NCBI GenBank assembly: GCA_015522865.1
Contig: WALN01000048.1
Span: forward strand, 1 to 7,098
Direction: 5' to 3'
Length of the DNA: 7,098 nt
Source: Microcaldota archaeon
GTDB taxonomy: Archaea; Micrarchaeota; Micrarchaeia; Norongarragalinales; WALN01
Below the pieces are notes generated by a model that was not told where the DNA came from, made no database searches, and saw only the letters and a list, made by a program, of their open reading frames with translations. The translations under genes were made by a program, and so were the position numbers. Shown in pieces: positions 1 through 5,648 of the stretch (position 1 is its first letter; the number at the start of each line of letters is the position of its first letter).

Positions 1-1704
1 CATTATATTTGGCCATTTATGATTTTAGCCGCGCTAATTATACTTCATCACCTACTTGATTTCTGGCATGCAAAAATAGACAAAAAATTAGTTGTTGTTG
101 ATGGAGTAGTGATTGCAACTGCAATTTTTGCAAATATAACTAAATATTTATTTCATGCGCATGGTGTACGTGGACTTACAAATGCTGTGCTGCTCTTAGT
201 TGCCGCATACATTCCTGTGCTGATACTGTATGGACTTCAAATATATCACAAAAAAGTAAAACTAACAAAAGCTCAGATCTTCGGGGCAGCTGCAGTTGTT
301 GGAATACTAATTTTGTTTTTAACTCCTATAGGCATGTTAGTTGTCAAGTACGTAAACTATTCTATGGGATTCGCATATGCGAAAACTCCGCTGATGATGA
401 CAGTTCAGGAAGAAAATCCAACATCACCAAGACTATTTTTTGGTTCCTATGGATATCTGAGCCCGTTTGTATTCCTATTTGCTGCTCTTTTAATAATCGC
501 CTATCCAGTGCTTGAAGAGTTTTATAAGAAGAAAAATTACTACCTGCTGGGAATTTTCGGGGTTTTGCTTATTATTCCATTTATAAGGACAAAATTGTTG
601 GAATGGTTTGGTGCTGGCCTCGAGGGAGCAACAGACATAGGAGGGCAGTTCATTTATTTTGTGTTTTCAAATTCTTCACTATTGTTAACAGCAATTGCAA
701 TAATTTTTGCAATTGTAAATTATTGGGCCGACAGAAAAAAAGGAAGGTGGATGCTCTATGCTGCTTTAATAATATTTCCAATATCGTTCATTGGCCTGAA
801 CAAACTGAAATATATGCTCCACTTAGCTTTTGCGCTTACTATTGCAGGAGCTTTTGTTTTAGGAGAGCTAATTGAATTGATGAAAAAATGGACAAAAAAT
901 ATAAGTTTCTCAAAAGTTTTCTGCTACGGGATTGGATTTATTTTAATAATTGGGCAACTTACTCTTGCTGGGAATGTTATGAAAGGTTTGAGCTACTCGA
1001 GAATTGATGATGATTGGATGAGTACTATGGGATGGATAAAAGCGAATTTAGCACCAACGCAACAAAGAGTTAGCTCGTGGTGGGACTATGGACACTGGAC
1101 AACTTTCTTTGGGGAAACAAAAACTGTTTTAGACCCCAGCAATAGTTATGCAATATTAGATATGCAAATGGCGCATGCTTTGGTCGATGGGAATACTTCT
1201 GAACTAATCCATTATATGCACATTCATAATTCAAGCTATTTGATGCTGGATGCAGATTTAATTCCGAAATGGGGAGCGTTGGTATTTCAATCTGGAGCAC
1301 TTGCTCATAAAATACCTAAATGGCAAAAAGGGACGGGAAAGAGCAAATATGAAGCAGAGCACTATTTTGAATACCTCTATTATGCGGGAGACTGCCCGAA
1401 TTCAATAACTCCTTTGCCAGCATACAAGAGCTCCTTTGGAGCCTATTATTGTTTAGCTGGGAATAAATTGATGCTTGTGGGGAGAGGGGGACTAAAACCA
1501 CTAAATCACAGCAAAATCATCGCATTGGACAGAAAAGGAAAAGAATTGTTGAATATAAATCCAGATCTAAGTTATGCAGGCTACAACAACACAGTTTATA
1601 ATGCTGCTTTTACCCGCCTGTTCTTTGAAGAAAAACTGCCGGGCTTTGAGTTAGTTTACAAATCTCCGCATGGGAGAGTCAAGATATTCAAACTAACTAA
1701 ATAA
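1..1704 (+). CDS. aglB: Oligosaccharyltransferase STT3/AglB, C-terminal part (5' end outside window)
   Basis: This is the catalytic subunit of archaeal N-glycosylation. It transfers a lipid-linked glycan to Asn in N-X-S/T sequons on the outer face of the membrane. The frame is open to base 1 with no stop, so the ATG at 19 is probably internal and the gene is truncated by the window. Numbering from that ATG, the N-terminal half is a run of hydrophobic membrane segments. T128-V-Q-E131 matches the TIXE/SVSE-type external-loop motif. The family hallmark WWDYGHW lies at residues 354-360 (bases 1078-1098). D411-A-D-L-I-P-K417-W-G-A-L occupies the place of the downstream DK-type sequon-binding motif, but this assignment is less certain. 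The soluble C-terminal domain is short, as in small archaeal forms. The first-loop DXD motif must lie upstream of the window. Family identity is firm; glycan and substrate are unknown. Confidence 0.95.
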   Translation, partial: HYIWPFMILAALIILHHLLDFWHAKIDKKLVVVDGVVIATAIFANITKYLFHAHGVRGLTNAVLLLVAAYIPVLILYGLQIYHKKVKLTKAQIFGAAAVVGILILFLTPIGMLVVKYVNYSMGFAYAKTPLMMTVQEENPTSPRLFFGSYGYLSPFVFLFAALLIIAYPVLEEFYKKKNYYLLGIFGVLLIIPFIRTKLLEWFGAGLEGATDIGGQFIYFVFSNSSLLLTAIAIIFAIVNYWADRKKGRWMLYAALIIFPISFIGLNKLKYMLHLAFALTIAGAFVLGELIELMKKWTKNISFSKVFCYGIGFILIIGQLTLAGNVMKGLSYSRIDDDWMSTMGWIKANLAPTQQRVSSWWDYGHWTTFFGETKTVLDPSNSYAILDMQMAHALVDGNTSELIHYMHIHNSSYLMLDADLIPKWGALVFQSGALAHKIPKWQKGTGKSKYEAEHYFEYLYYAGDCPNSITPLPAYKSSFGAYYCLAGNKLMLVGRGGLKPLNHSKIIALDRKGKELLNINPDLSYAGYNNTVYNAAFTRLFFEEKLPGFELVYKSPHGRVKIFKLTK

Positions 1705-1746
1705 AAACGACAGCACTTCCCGTCTCAATATAGCCATCTTAAACTA

Positions 1747-1765
1747 TTCTCAATGCTATTGAGAA
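1747..1765. promoter_or_regulatory. Perfect palindrome upstream of the ATPase TATA box (operator-like)
   Basis: TTCTCAAT-GCT-ATTGAGAA is a perfect inverted repeat with 8-bp arms and a 3-nt spacer. It ends 3 bp before the TATA box and covers part of the expected BRE position. A regulator bound here could block TFB/TBP loading. A further half-site, TCTCAAT, lies at 1723-1729. A terminator hairpin for the preceding gene is less likely because no T-tract follows directly and a related palindrome recurs downstream. Confidence 0.55.
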
Positions 1766-1768
1766 ACA

Positions 1769-1777
1769 TTTATAAAT
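1769..1777 (+). promoter_or_regulatory. Archaeal TATA box for the ATPase gene
   Basis: TTTATAAAT is a strong archaeal TATA element. Its centre is about 26 bp upstream of the ATG at 1799, so transcription should begin at or next to that ATG. This predicts a leaderless mRNA and agrees with the absence of a Shine-Dalgarno sequence. Confidence 0.7.
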
Positions 1778-1780
1778 AGA

Positions 1781-1799
1781 TTTTCAATTATATTGATAA
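1781..1799. promoter_or_regulatory. Second palindrome of the same design, between TATA box and start codon
   Basis: TTTTCAAT-TAT-ATTGATAA has 7 of 8 arm positions paired around a 3-nt spacer. It has the same consensus as the palindrome at 1747-1765 (TTNTCAAT-N3-ATTGANAA). Centre-to-centre distance is 34 bp, so the two sites frame the TATA box and the second covers the predicted transcription start. This arrangement suggests repression, possibly cooperative. The regulator is not identifiable here. Confidence 0.5.
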
Positions 1800-3064
1800 T
1801 GGAAAGATATAACTGTTGGTGGAGAGGAGAAGAAGATGAAGATTATACAAAATGGAGAAATCAGAAAATAAAATGGGTCCCAGAGCTGGTTAATGACATA
1901 AAACTCAAGCCATTTTCAATGCACTTCTTAATAGGACCAAGGCAGGTAGGAAAAACTACGCTTCTAAAAATCTTAATTCATAAACTCTTGGAAAAAAAAG
2001 TAAATCCGAAATCGATTTTTTATTATAGTTGTGACGAACTCCTAAATCATAAAGAGCTCGGAGAAGTGCTTGACAATTATATTGCAGCAAAGAAAGAGAG
2101 AAAGATAAAGAAATCTCTAATTGTTCTAGATGAGATAACATTTGTAGAAGAATGGTGGAGAGCAATAAAAGCAAGAATAGACAGAGGCGAATTAAAAAAT
2201 GACGTAGTAATTTTGAGCGGTTCGGCCAGTATTGAGCTTTTGGAACAAAAGGAGAGATTTCCGGGCAGAAGAGGCGAAGGGAGAGACTATATTTTGTATC
2301 CTCTGAGCTTCGATAAATATCTTGAGTTATACTCCAAAAATGAGATGAAAAAAACTAAAAATATTGAAAAAAGTGAAAAAGCAATGAAAGCAAATAAAAT
2401 TTTTTTAGAAAGCATTCGAAAAGCGTTCAAAAAATATTTGATAACCGGCGGGTTTCCTCTACCGATTAGGGACATGTTTACAGAAGGCAGAATAAAAGAA
2501 GAGACTAGAAGAACGTATTTAGATTGGATAAGAGGAGATTTAAGAAAAGCGGGAAAAAGCGAAAGGTATGCAAAAGAAGTTATTTCATATATTCTACAGG
2601 CACACAACTCAGCTATAAGTTGGCTTTCAATTGCTAAGAGCACATCTATAAATTCATCCAACACCGCTCAAGATTACATAGAAATATTAGAAAAGCTCTT
2701 TATAGCAAAAGTACTGTATCTCCTTACTCCCGACTTCAAAATTAAATACAGAAAAAACAAAAAGGTGCATTTCATAGATCCATTCGTATATAATATATTT
2801 TCTGGGTTTACAAAAATCCAAACGCATGAAGATGCACTTGTTGAAAGTATAGTTGCTATGCACTTAGCGAGGAAGTTTCCGACATATTACTGGAAAAACA
2901 GGACAGAAATAGACGCAGTAAGTGTGGTAAAGGGCAAGCAAATAGGGTTCGAAGTCAAATGGGGGCCTAAAAAATGGATAAAGCCAAGGCACATCAAAAA
3001 AACTTTTTTGCTCACTAAAGAGAGAATACCATTATTTTTAGCATCCATAAAATGGAACACATAA
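1799..3064 (+). CDS. AAA_14/DUF4143 family P-loop ATPase with PD-(D/E)XK-like C-terminus
   Basis: The protein belongs to the large, poorly characterised COG1373-type ATPase family common in archaea. ATG 1799 is preferred over TTG 1793 because it sits at the expected transcription start, giving 421 residues. The Walker A motif is GPRQVGKT (46-53) and Walker B is SLIVLDE (106-112). VVILSGSAS (136-144) is sensor-like, and FPGRRGEG (154-161) is followed by the YPLSF stretch typical of the family. A middle winged-helix-like part (ISWLSIAKSTSINSSNTAQDY) starts the DUF4143 region. Near the C-terminus, E370-I-D372 followed by E385-V-K387 has the D...ExK layout of a restriction-nuclease-like core. All key motifs look intact. 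Cellular role is unknown; links to DNA transactions or mobile DNA are speculative. The upstream palindromes suggest it is controlled separately from aglB. Confidence 0.9.
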   Translation: MERYNCWWRGEEDEDYTKWRNQKIKWVPELVNDIKLKPFSMHFLIGPRQVGKTTLLKILIHKLLEKKVNPKSIFYYSCDELLNHKELGEVLDNYIAAKKERKIKKSLIVLDEITFVEEWWRAIKARIDRGELKNDVVILSGSASIELLEQKERFPGRRGEGRDYILYPLSFDKYLELYSKNEMKKTKNIEKSEKAMKANKIFLESIRKAFKKYLITGGFPLPIRDMFTEGRIKEETRRTYLDWIRGDLRKAGKSERYAKEVISYILQAHNSAISWLSIAKSTSINSSNTAQDYIEILEKLFIAKVLYLLTPDFKIKYRKNKKVHFIDPFVYNIFSGFTKIQTHEDALVESIVAMHLARKFPTYYWKNRTEIDAVSVVKGKQIGFEVKWGPKKWIKPRHIKKTFLLTKERIPLFLASIKWNT

Positions 3065-3069
3065 GGTCG

Positions 3070-3082
3070 AAAAGTAAAAAAA
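3070..3082 (+). promoter_or_regulatory. Weak candidate promoter for the tRNA gene
   Basis: An A-rich stretch (AAAAGTAAAAAAAG region) is centred about 34 bp before the tRNA 5' end, which would give a leader of a few bases. A better-looking AT element at 3097-3107 is too close to the mature 5' end to direct a start upstream of it. Assignment is tentative. Confidence 0.25.
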
Positions 3083-3153
3083 GAGTTCAATCCTGATTTA
3101 TTAAATACGAGCGGCTGTGGTCTAGTGGTTAGGATCTGAGCTTCCCAAGAAGC

Positions 3154-3177
3154 TCTTTCTTCTTGTAAGAAGAAAGA
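3154..3177 (+). repeat. Hairpin 1 inside the tRNA insert
   Basis: TCTTTCTTCTT-GT-AAGAAGAAAGA is a perfect 11-bp inverted repeat. As RNA it would open one pair to form a 10-bp stem with a TGTA loop. The 5' arm is pure pyrimidine and the 3' arm pure purine. The 3' arm runs into the first 33-nt tandem repeat. Confidence 0.85.
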
Positions 3178-3256
3178 CCTTCAGGAGAAAGAAGAACAAA
3201 TTGCGAAAGACCTTCAGGAGAAAGAAGAACAAATTGCGAAAGACCTTCAGGAGAAA
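3172..3256 (+). repeat. 33-nt tandem repeat, 2.6 exact copies, inside the tRNA insert
   Basis: Unit 1 is 3172-3204, unit 2 is 3205-3237, and the first 19 nt of unit 3 are 3238-3256. All are identical where they overlap. Each unit starts GAAAGACCTTCAGGAGAAAG and ends GAAGAACAAATTGC (overlapping wording). Exact identity implies a recent expansion. A period of 33 nt also reads in one frame as the 11-residue peptide KDLQEKEEQIA, but no start codon serves that frame within the insert. Confidence 0.95.
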
Positions 3257-3258
3257 CC

Positions 3259-3283
3259 TCTCTTTTCTTGTAAAGAAAAGAGA
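3259..3283 (+). repeat. Hairpin 2 inside the tRNA insert
   Basis: TCTCTTTTCTT-GTA-AAGAAAAGAGA is a perfect 11-bp inverted repeat with a 3-nt loop. It resembles hairpin 1 in composition and in its loop-side TTCTTGTAA core, so the two probably share an origin. Confidence 0.85.
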
Positions 3284-3314
3284 CCTTTACGAGAGAAAAG
3301 AACAGATAGTGAAG
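3281..3314 (+). repeat. Degenerate copy of the 33-nt unit after hairpin 2
   Basis: The sequence after hairpin 2 follows the 33-nt unit in order (AGACCTT, then A-GAGA, then AGAACA, then GAA) with scattered substitutions. Hairpin plus tail thus occurs twice: an older diverged module here, and one at 3153-3204 whose tail was tandemly amplified. Confidence 0.6.
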
Positions 3315-3373
3315 AAAAACTTTATGAAAATCGGGAAGAGCTCATGGCCCGGGTTCGAATCCCGGCAGCCGCA

Positions 3374-3378
3374 TTTTT
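3374..3378 (+). terminator. Poly-T tract after tRNA-Gly
   Basis: TTTTT follows directly after the discriminator base. Short T-tracts of this kind can terminate archaeal tRNA transcripts. It is short, so read-through into the next gene, 18 nt downstream, is possible. Confidence 0.45.
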
Positions 3379-3395
3379 AAGAGGGAGCGTCCGCT

Positions 3396-4034
3396 TTGCA
3401 GAGAGGTGATAAAATAAACCAGAAAAAGCTCAAAGAAATCATAAAAAAATACGGAGAAAGGTATTCTAAAATTTTAGAGATAGATGTAGATGGAGGGAAG
3501 GAAAGAGAGATATTCAAGTGGTGGTTAGCTGCAATTCTGTTTGGCGCTCCAATTCAGGAGAAAAACGCAATAAAAACATACAAAAAATTCGAAGAGGCCA
3601 GAGTAATCTCAGCACAGAAAATTCTGGAAACTGGATGGCAGGGACTTGTGAATATTTTGGATAGTGGAGGCTACACTCGGTATGATTTCAAAACTGCGGA
3701 CAAATTATTGGAGATGAGCAAAAATTTAACTGAAAAACACAAAGGAAAACTAAGCGTGCTTAAAAAAAAGAGCGAAAATGAAACAAAATTGAGGGAAAAT
3801 TTGAAAGCGCTTGCAAAAGGAATTGGAAATGCAACAGTTGAAATTTTTCTGAGGGAAATGAGAGTTGCATGGAAGGTCAAGCCTAAATTTCTAAAGTTTG
3901 AAAAAATTGCAATGAAAAAATTAAAAATCAAAAAAAGTGATTTTGAGAAGCTAAGCGAAAAAAACAAAATAAAATTGCAAACGGCATTAATGAGAATCGG
4001 GAGAGAGATTCACAAAAAATTTAGAAAAAGATAA
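3396..4034 (+). CDS. Helix-hairpin-helix (HhH-GPD-like) protein, function unassigned
   Basis: The frame encodes up to 212 residues from TTG 3396, or about 206 if it starts at ATA 3414. A conserved-looking core runs from F40 (FKWWLAAILFGAPI) through TGWQGLVNILDSGGYTRYDF (79-98). It leads to a hairpin element, LAKGIGNATVEIFLREMR (139-156). This order of helices and the GIG hairpin resemble endonuclease III-type DNA glycosylases. However, the usual Lys in the hairpin and the Asp of the V-D-T-H segment are not visible, and there is no C-terminal Fe-S cysteine cluster. It may therefore bind DNA without glycosylase activity, or be a divergent branch. The C-terminus is very basic. It lies 22 nt after tRNA-Gly, may share its transcript, and abuts the convergent radical SAM gene with no gap. 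GAGGG upstream supports TTG 3396; the stronger GAGGTGAT supports a later start. Confidence 0.8.
   Translation: MQRGDKINQKKLKEIIKKYGERYSKILEIDVDGGKEREIFKWWLAAILFGAPIQEKNAIKTYKKFEEARVISAQKILETGWQGLVNILDSGGYTRYDFKTADKLLEMSKNLTEKHKGKLSVLKKKSENETKLRENLKALAKGIGNATVEIFLREMRVAWKVKPKFLKFEKIAMKKLKIKKSDFEKLSEKNKIKLQTALMRIGREIHKKFRKR
3403..3410 (+). promoter_or_regulatory. Strong Shine-Dalgarno-like site without a standard start codon
   Basis: GAGGTGAT is a near-ideal complement of the 16S rRNA 3' end. The in-frame codon at the right distance is ATA (3414-3416). The GTG inside the motif at 3406 reads GTG-ATA-AAA-TAA and stops. The alternative TTG start at 3396 lies upstream of this site and is served only by GAGGGAG at 3381-3387. 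Confidence 0.5.
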
Positions 4035-5522
4035 TTATTTCTTTGCTAAAGGCTTCCTGAATTTCTGCTCGTTTTCATCTCTATATCTCAAAGAGTTGTA
4101 GGCGCAGAACGGGATTATTTTGTTGTCTGGCGTTATATAGTGGATAGAACATCTCTTCAAGCGCTCCAAATCTATATTATACGGGTCCTGGAAGTGCATA
4201 ATTCCTATAAACAAATTATGCTCATCAAACTTAACAATTGAATCAAAATCTCCTTTGACACCTATATTGAAAATCAAACTTACTAATTCTTTCTTGTCTG
4301 GAACTTTGGAAAAGTTAATATATTTCGTAACTGTCTTTGTGAAAAATTCTATTTCTTTAAGTTTTAATAGAAAACCTTTCTTGCCCTCTTTTGCTTCTTT
4401 AATTAATTTTTCTGTCTCTTTTATAAGTCCGTCATAATCAATTATCTCAGTAATTGGAGTAAATTTATCTTCTCCCTGTGCCCAAAGATAGGTACCCGCA
4501 CCGCAATGGGGGTGGACTGCCATAGGATAACCTTTTTTGCCTCCAAGCGTCTCTGCTAAATCTGAAAGCGGCATAACTGCAGGCACCGGATAGAATGCTT
4601 TTCTCGGAAGTTTTCCACCACTCTGCTTCTCCAAATCAATAATCAAATCTGGAATTGTATATCTCTGCTGTTCCCTCTGCTTATCTTCAAGAGCTCCGCC
4701 CGTAAAAGCTATTGGCTGAAAATTAACTCCCCTCACTATATCCACATTCTTAAGTGCATATTTAACAATTGGCCAAACCTCTTGGTCATTATATCCGCGA
4801 ATAATAGTAGGGACCAAAACTACTGCTAAATGAGCTTTTCTGCAGTTTTCAATTAAATCAGGTATATACTTTAAATTTTCAAAATTTGTTTCTGGTGTTG
4901 TTCCATTGTATTTAACATACAAACAAGAAGTGCCGGCATCTTTAAGCTCTTGAGTATATTTCGCGCTCTCAGCAATTTTTATCCCGTTTGTAGCAATAAA
5001 CACGACCCCAAAACCTTTCTTGCGGGCCATCCTCACAATTTCTGGCAAATCGTCTCTCATTGTAGGTTCTCCGCCAGCGAGCATAACAGAATTCGGAGCG
5101 ATTGGCTTCTCATTCTTATATTCGTCCATATTTTTTTCTATTTGCTCCAAGGAAGGTTCATAAATATAGCCCTGCTTTTGTGCATTTGCAAAGCAGTACC
5201 AGCAGTTCAAATTACACCTATTAGTAACATCAATTAACCCAAGAGCTGTGTTGGACATGTGAAGTGGGCATAAACCGCATGTGTAGGGGCAATCGGCCTC
5301 TTTAACTTGGGGGTTCGCGACTCCTTTTCCGTTCCTCAGATACTTAGCAAAGCGATAATAAAGCTCAGCATCTCCCCAATAAACCTCTTTAAATTCTCCG
5401 TGTTCCGGGCATGTTTTATAATACATAATTTTCCCGTCTTCTTCAACTATATCTGCGGGAATACGCTTATAGCAAACAGGGCAAACAGAAAGTGTTTTTT
5501 TAATGAATTTTCTCTCTCCCAT
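4035..5522 (-). CDS. tes: Radical SAM protein of the tetraether lipid synthase (Tes, MJ0619-like) family
   Basis: Tes is an archaeal radical SAM enzyme that joins the phytanyl chain ends of two archaeols to make macrocyclic and tetraether lipids. This 495-residue protein has the family size and layout. An N-terminal metal-knuckle region has C14-x2-C17 and C38-P-E-H. A second cysteine cluster is C78-P-Y-T-C-G-L-C85. The radical SAM motif is C103-N-L-N-C107-W-Y-C110, and the SAM-binding GGEPT starts at 150. Further cysteines at 340, 458 and 473 fit auxiliary iron-sulfur sites. ATG 5522 is chosen over TTG 5525 because AAGGTGGG then lies at proper spacing. The stop directly abuts that of the convergent HhH gene. 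Recognition is from remembered family motifs; MJ0619-like paralogues with other roles exist, so the substrate is probable, not proven. Confidence 0.82.
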   Translation of the reverse strand: MGERKFIKKTLSVCPVCYKRIPADIVEEDGKIMYYKTCPEHGEFKEVYWGDAELYYRFAKYLRNGKGVANPQVKEADCPYTCGLCPLHMSNTALGLIDVTNRCNLNCWYCFANAQKQGYIYEPSLEQIEKNMDEYKNEKPIAPNSVMLAGGEPTMRDDLPEIVRMARKKGFGVVFIATNGIKIAESAKYTQELKDAGTSCLYVKYNGTTPETNFENLKYIPDLIENCRKAHLAVVLVPTIIRGYNDQEVWPIVKYALKNVDIVRGVNFQPIAFTGGALEDKQREQQRYTIPDLIIDLEKQSGGKLPRKAFYPVPAVMPLSDLAETLGGKKGYPMAVHPHCGAGTYLWAQGEDKFTPITEIIDYDGLIKETEKLIKEAKEGKKGFLLKLKEIEFFTKTVTKYINFSKVPDKKELVSLIFNIGVKGDFDSIVKFDEHNLFIGIMHFQDPYNIDLERLKRCSIHYITPDNKIIPFCAYNSLRYRDENEQKFRKPLAKK

Positions 5523-5525
5523 CAA

Positions 5526-5533
5526 CCCACCTT
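5526..5533 (-). promoter_or_regulatory. Ribosome binding site of the Tes-like gene
   Basis: On the minus strand AAGGTGGG precedes the gene. The AGGTG core is 5 nt from ATG 5522 but only 2 nt from TTG 5525, so it selects the ATG. Confidence 0.65.
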
Positions 5534-5587
5534 AATCAACATTTTTAATTGCATAAATATCATAGTTTTTTTCTATTAATTAAGTAA

Positions 5588-5595
5588 TATTTAAA
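5588..5595 (-). promoter_or_regulatory. Candidate TATA box for the Tes-like gene
   Basis: TTTAAATA on the minus strand would start transcription near 5566 and give a leader of about 44 nt that includes the ribosome binding site. An alternative AT element at 5549-5560 would give a much shorter leader. Confidence 0.4.
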
Positions 5596-5648
5596 CGCTT
5601 TGCGGAACATATGTGTGTATTTTCATTTCTTAAAAATATCTCTTTTTG

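Larger units (their letters stand above)
3148..3338 (+). other. Predicted tRNA intron, unusually long and repeat-filled
   Basis: The boundaries come from rejoining the cloverleaf: the 5' exon ends CCCA and the 3' exon begins AGCTCA. A bulge-helix-bulge-like fold is possible. TTCC at 32-35 pairs with GGGA at 3333-3336 (one G-U pair), leaving CA^A and AG^A as 3-nt bulges around the cuts, with the anticodon stem as outer helix. The inner helix beyond the 5' bulge has only two clear pairs (G3149-C3332, A3150-T3331), so the motif is relaxed. At 191 nt it is much longer than typical archaeal tRNA introns. In order, it holds a hairpin, 2.6 tandem 33-nt repeats, a second hairpin, and a degenerate repeat copy. 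No homing endonuclease or start-codon ORF is seen inside. Confidence 0.75.
3111..3373 (+). tRNA. tRNA-Gly(CCC), interrupted by a 191-nt insert at position 37/38
   Basis: The exons are 3111-3147 and 3339-3373. Joined, they give a complete cloverleaf. The acceptor stem GCGGCTG/CAGCCGC is a perfect 7 bp with discriminator A. The D-arm is GTCT-AGTGGTTA-GGAT. The anticodon arm is TGAGC-TTCCCAA-GCTCA with anticodon CCC at 3144-3146. The variable loop has 4 nt, and the T-arm is CCGGG-TTCGAAT-CCCGG. CCA is not encoded. The insert lies one base 3' of the anticodon, the standard site for archaeal introns cut by the tRNA-splicing endonuclease at a bulge-helix-bulge. The mature tRNA would decode GGG. If the insert is not removed, the gene is non-functional. 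A T5 tract follows directly. Confidence 0.93.

Noticed and set aside
1747..1765. Intrinsic terminator of the oligosaccharyltransferase gene.
   Set aside because: The palindrome is AT-rich, lacks a following T-run, and has a same-consensus partner overlapping the next start, which fits an operator better.
1793..1795. TTG start for the ATPase.
   Set aside because: The predicted transcription start is at about 1799 from TATA spacing, so this codon would precede the mRNA; ATG 1799 is preferred.
2287..2664. Minus-strand open frame of 125 codons opposite the ATPase.
   Set aside because: The frame lies wholly inside the well-supported ATPase coding region and gives a hydrophobic product with no recognisable features, as expected for an antisense shadow.
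3172..3256. Possible CRISPR array, because of the regular direct repeats.
   Set aside because: The units are contiguous 33-nt tandem copies with no unique spacers, and they lie inside a tRNA gene with no cas genes nearby.
3111..3373. tRNA as an attachment site with an integrated element.
   Set aside because: The interruption is at position 37/38 and only 191 nt long. No integrase or element genes are present, and the 3' end of the tRNA is not duplicated in the window.
3140..3409. An open frame of 89 codons through the tRNA insert, in which the 33-nt repeat encodes a coiled-coil-like peptide KDLQEKEEQIA.
   Set aside because: The frame has no ATG, GTG or TTG before ATG 3344, which is inside the tRNA 3' exon, and it runs through tRNA sequence. 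The shared GACCTT of the degenerate second module falls in a different frame, so the repeat is kept at nucleic-acid level, not protein level.
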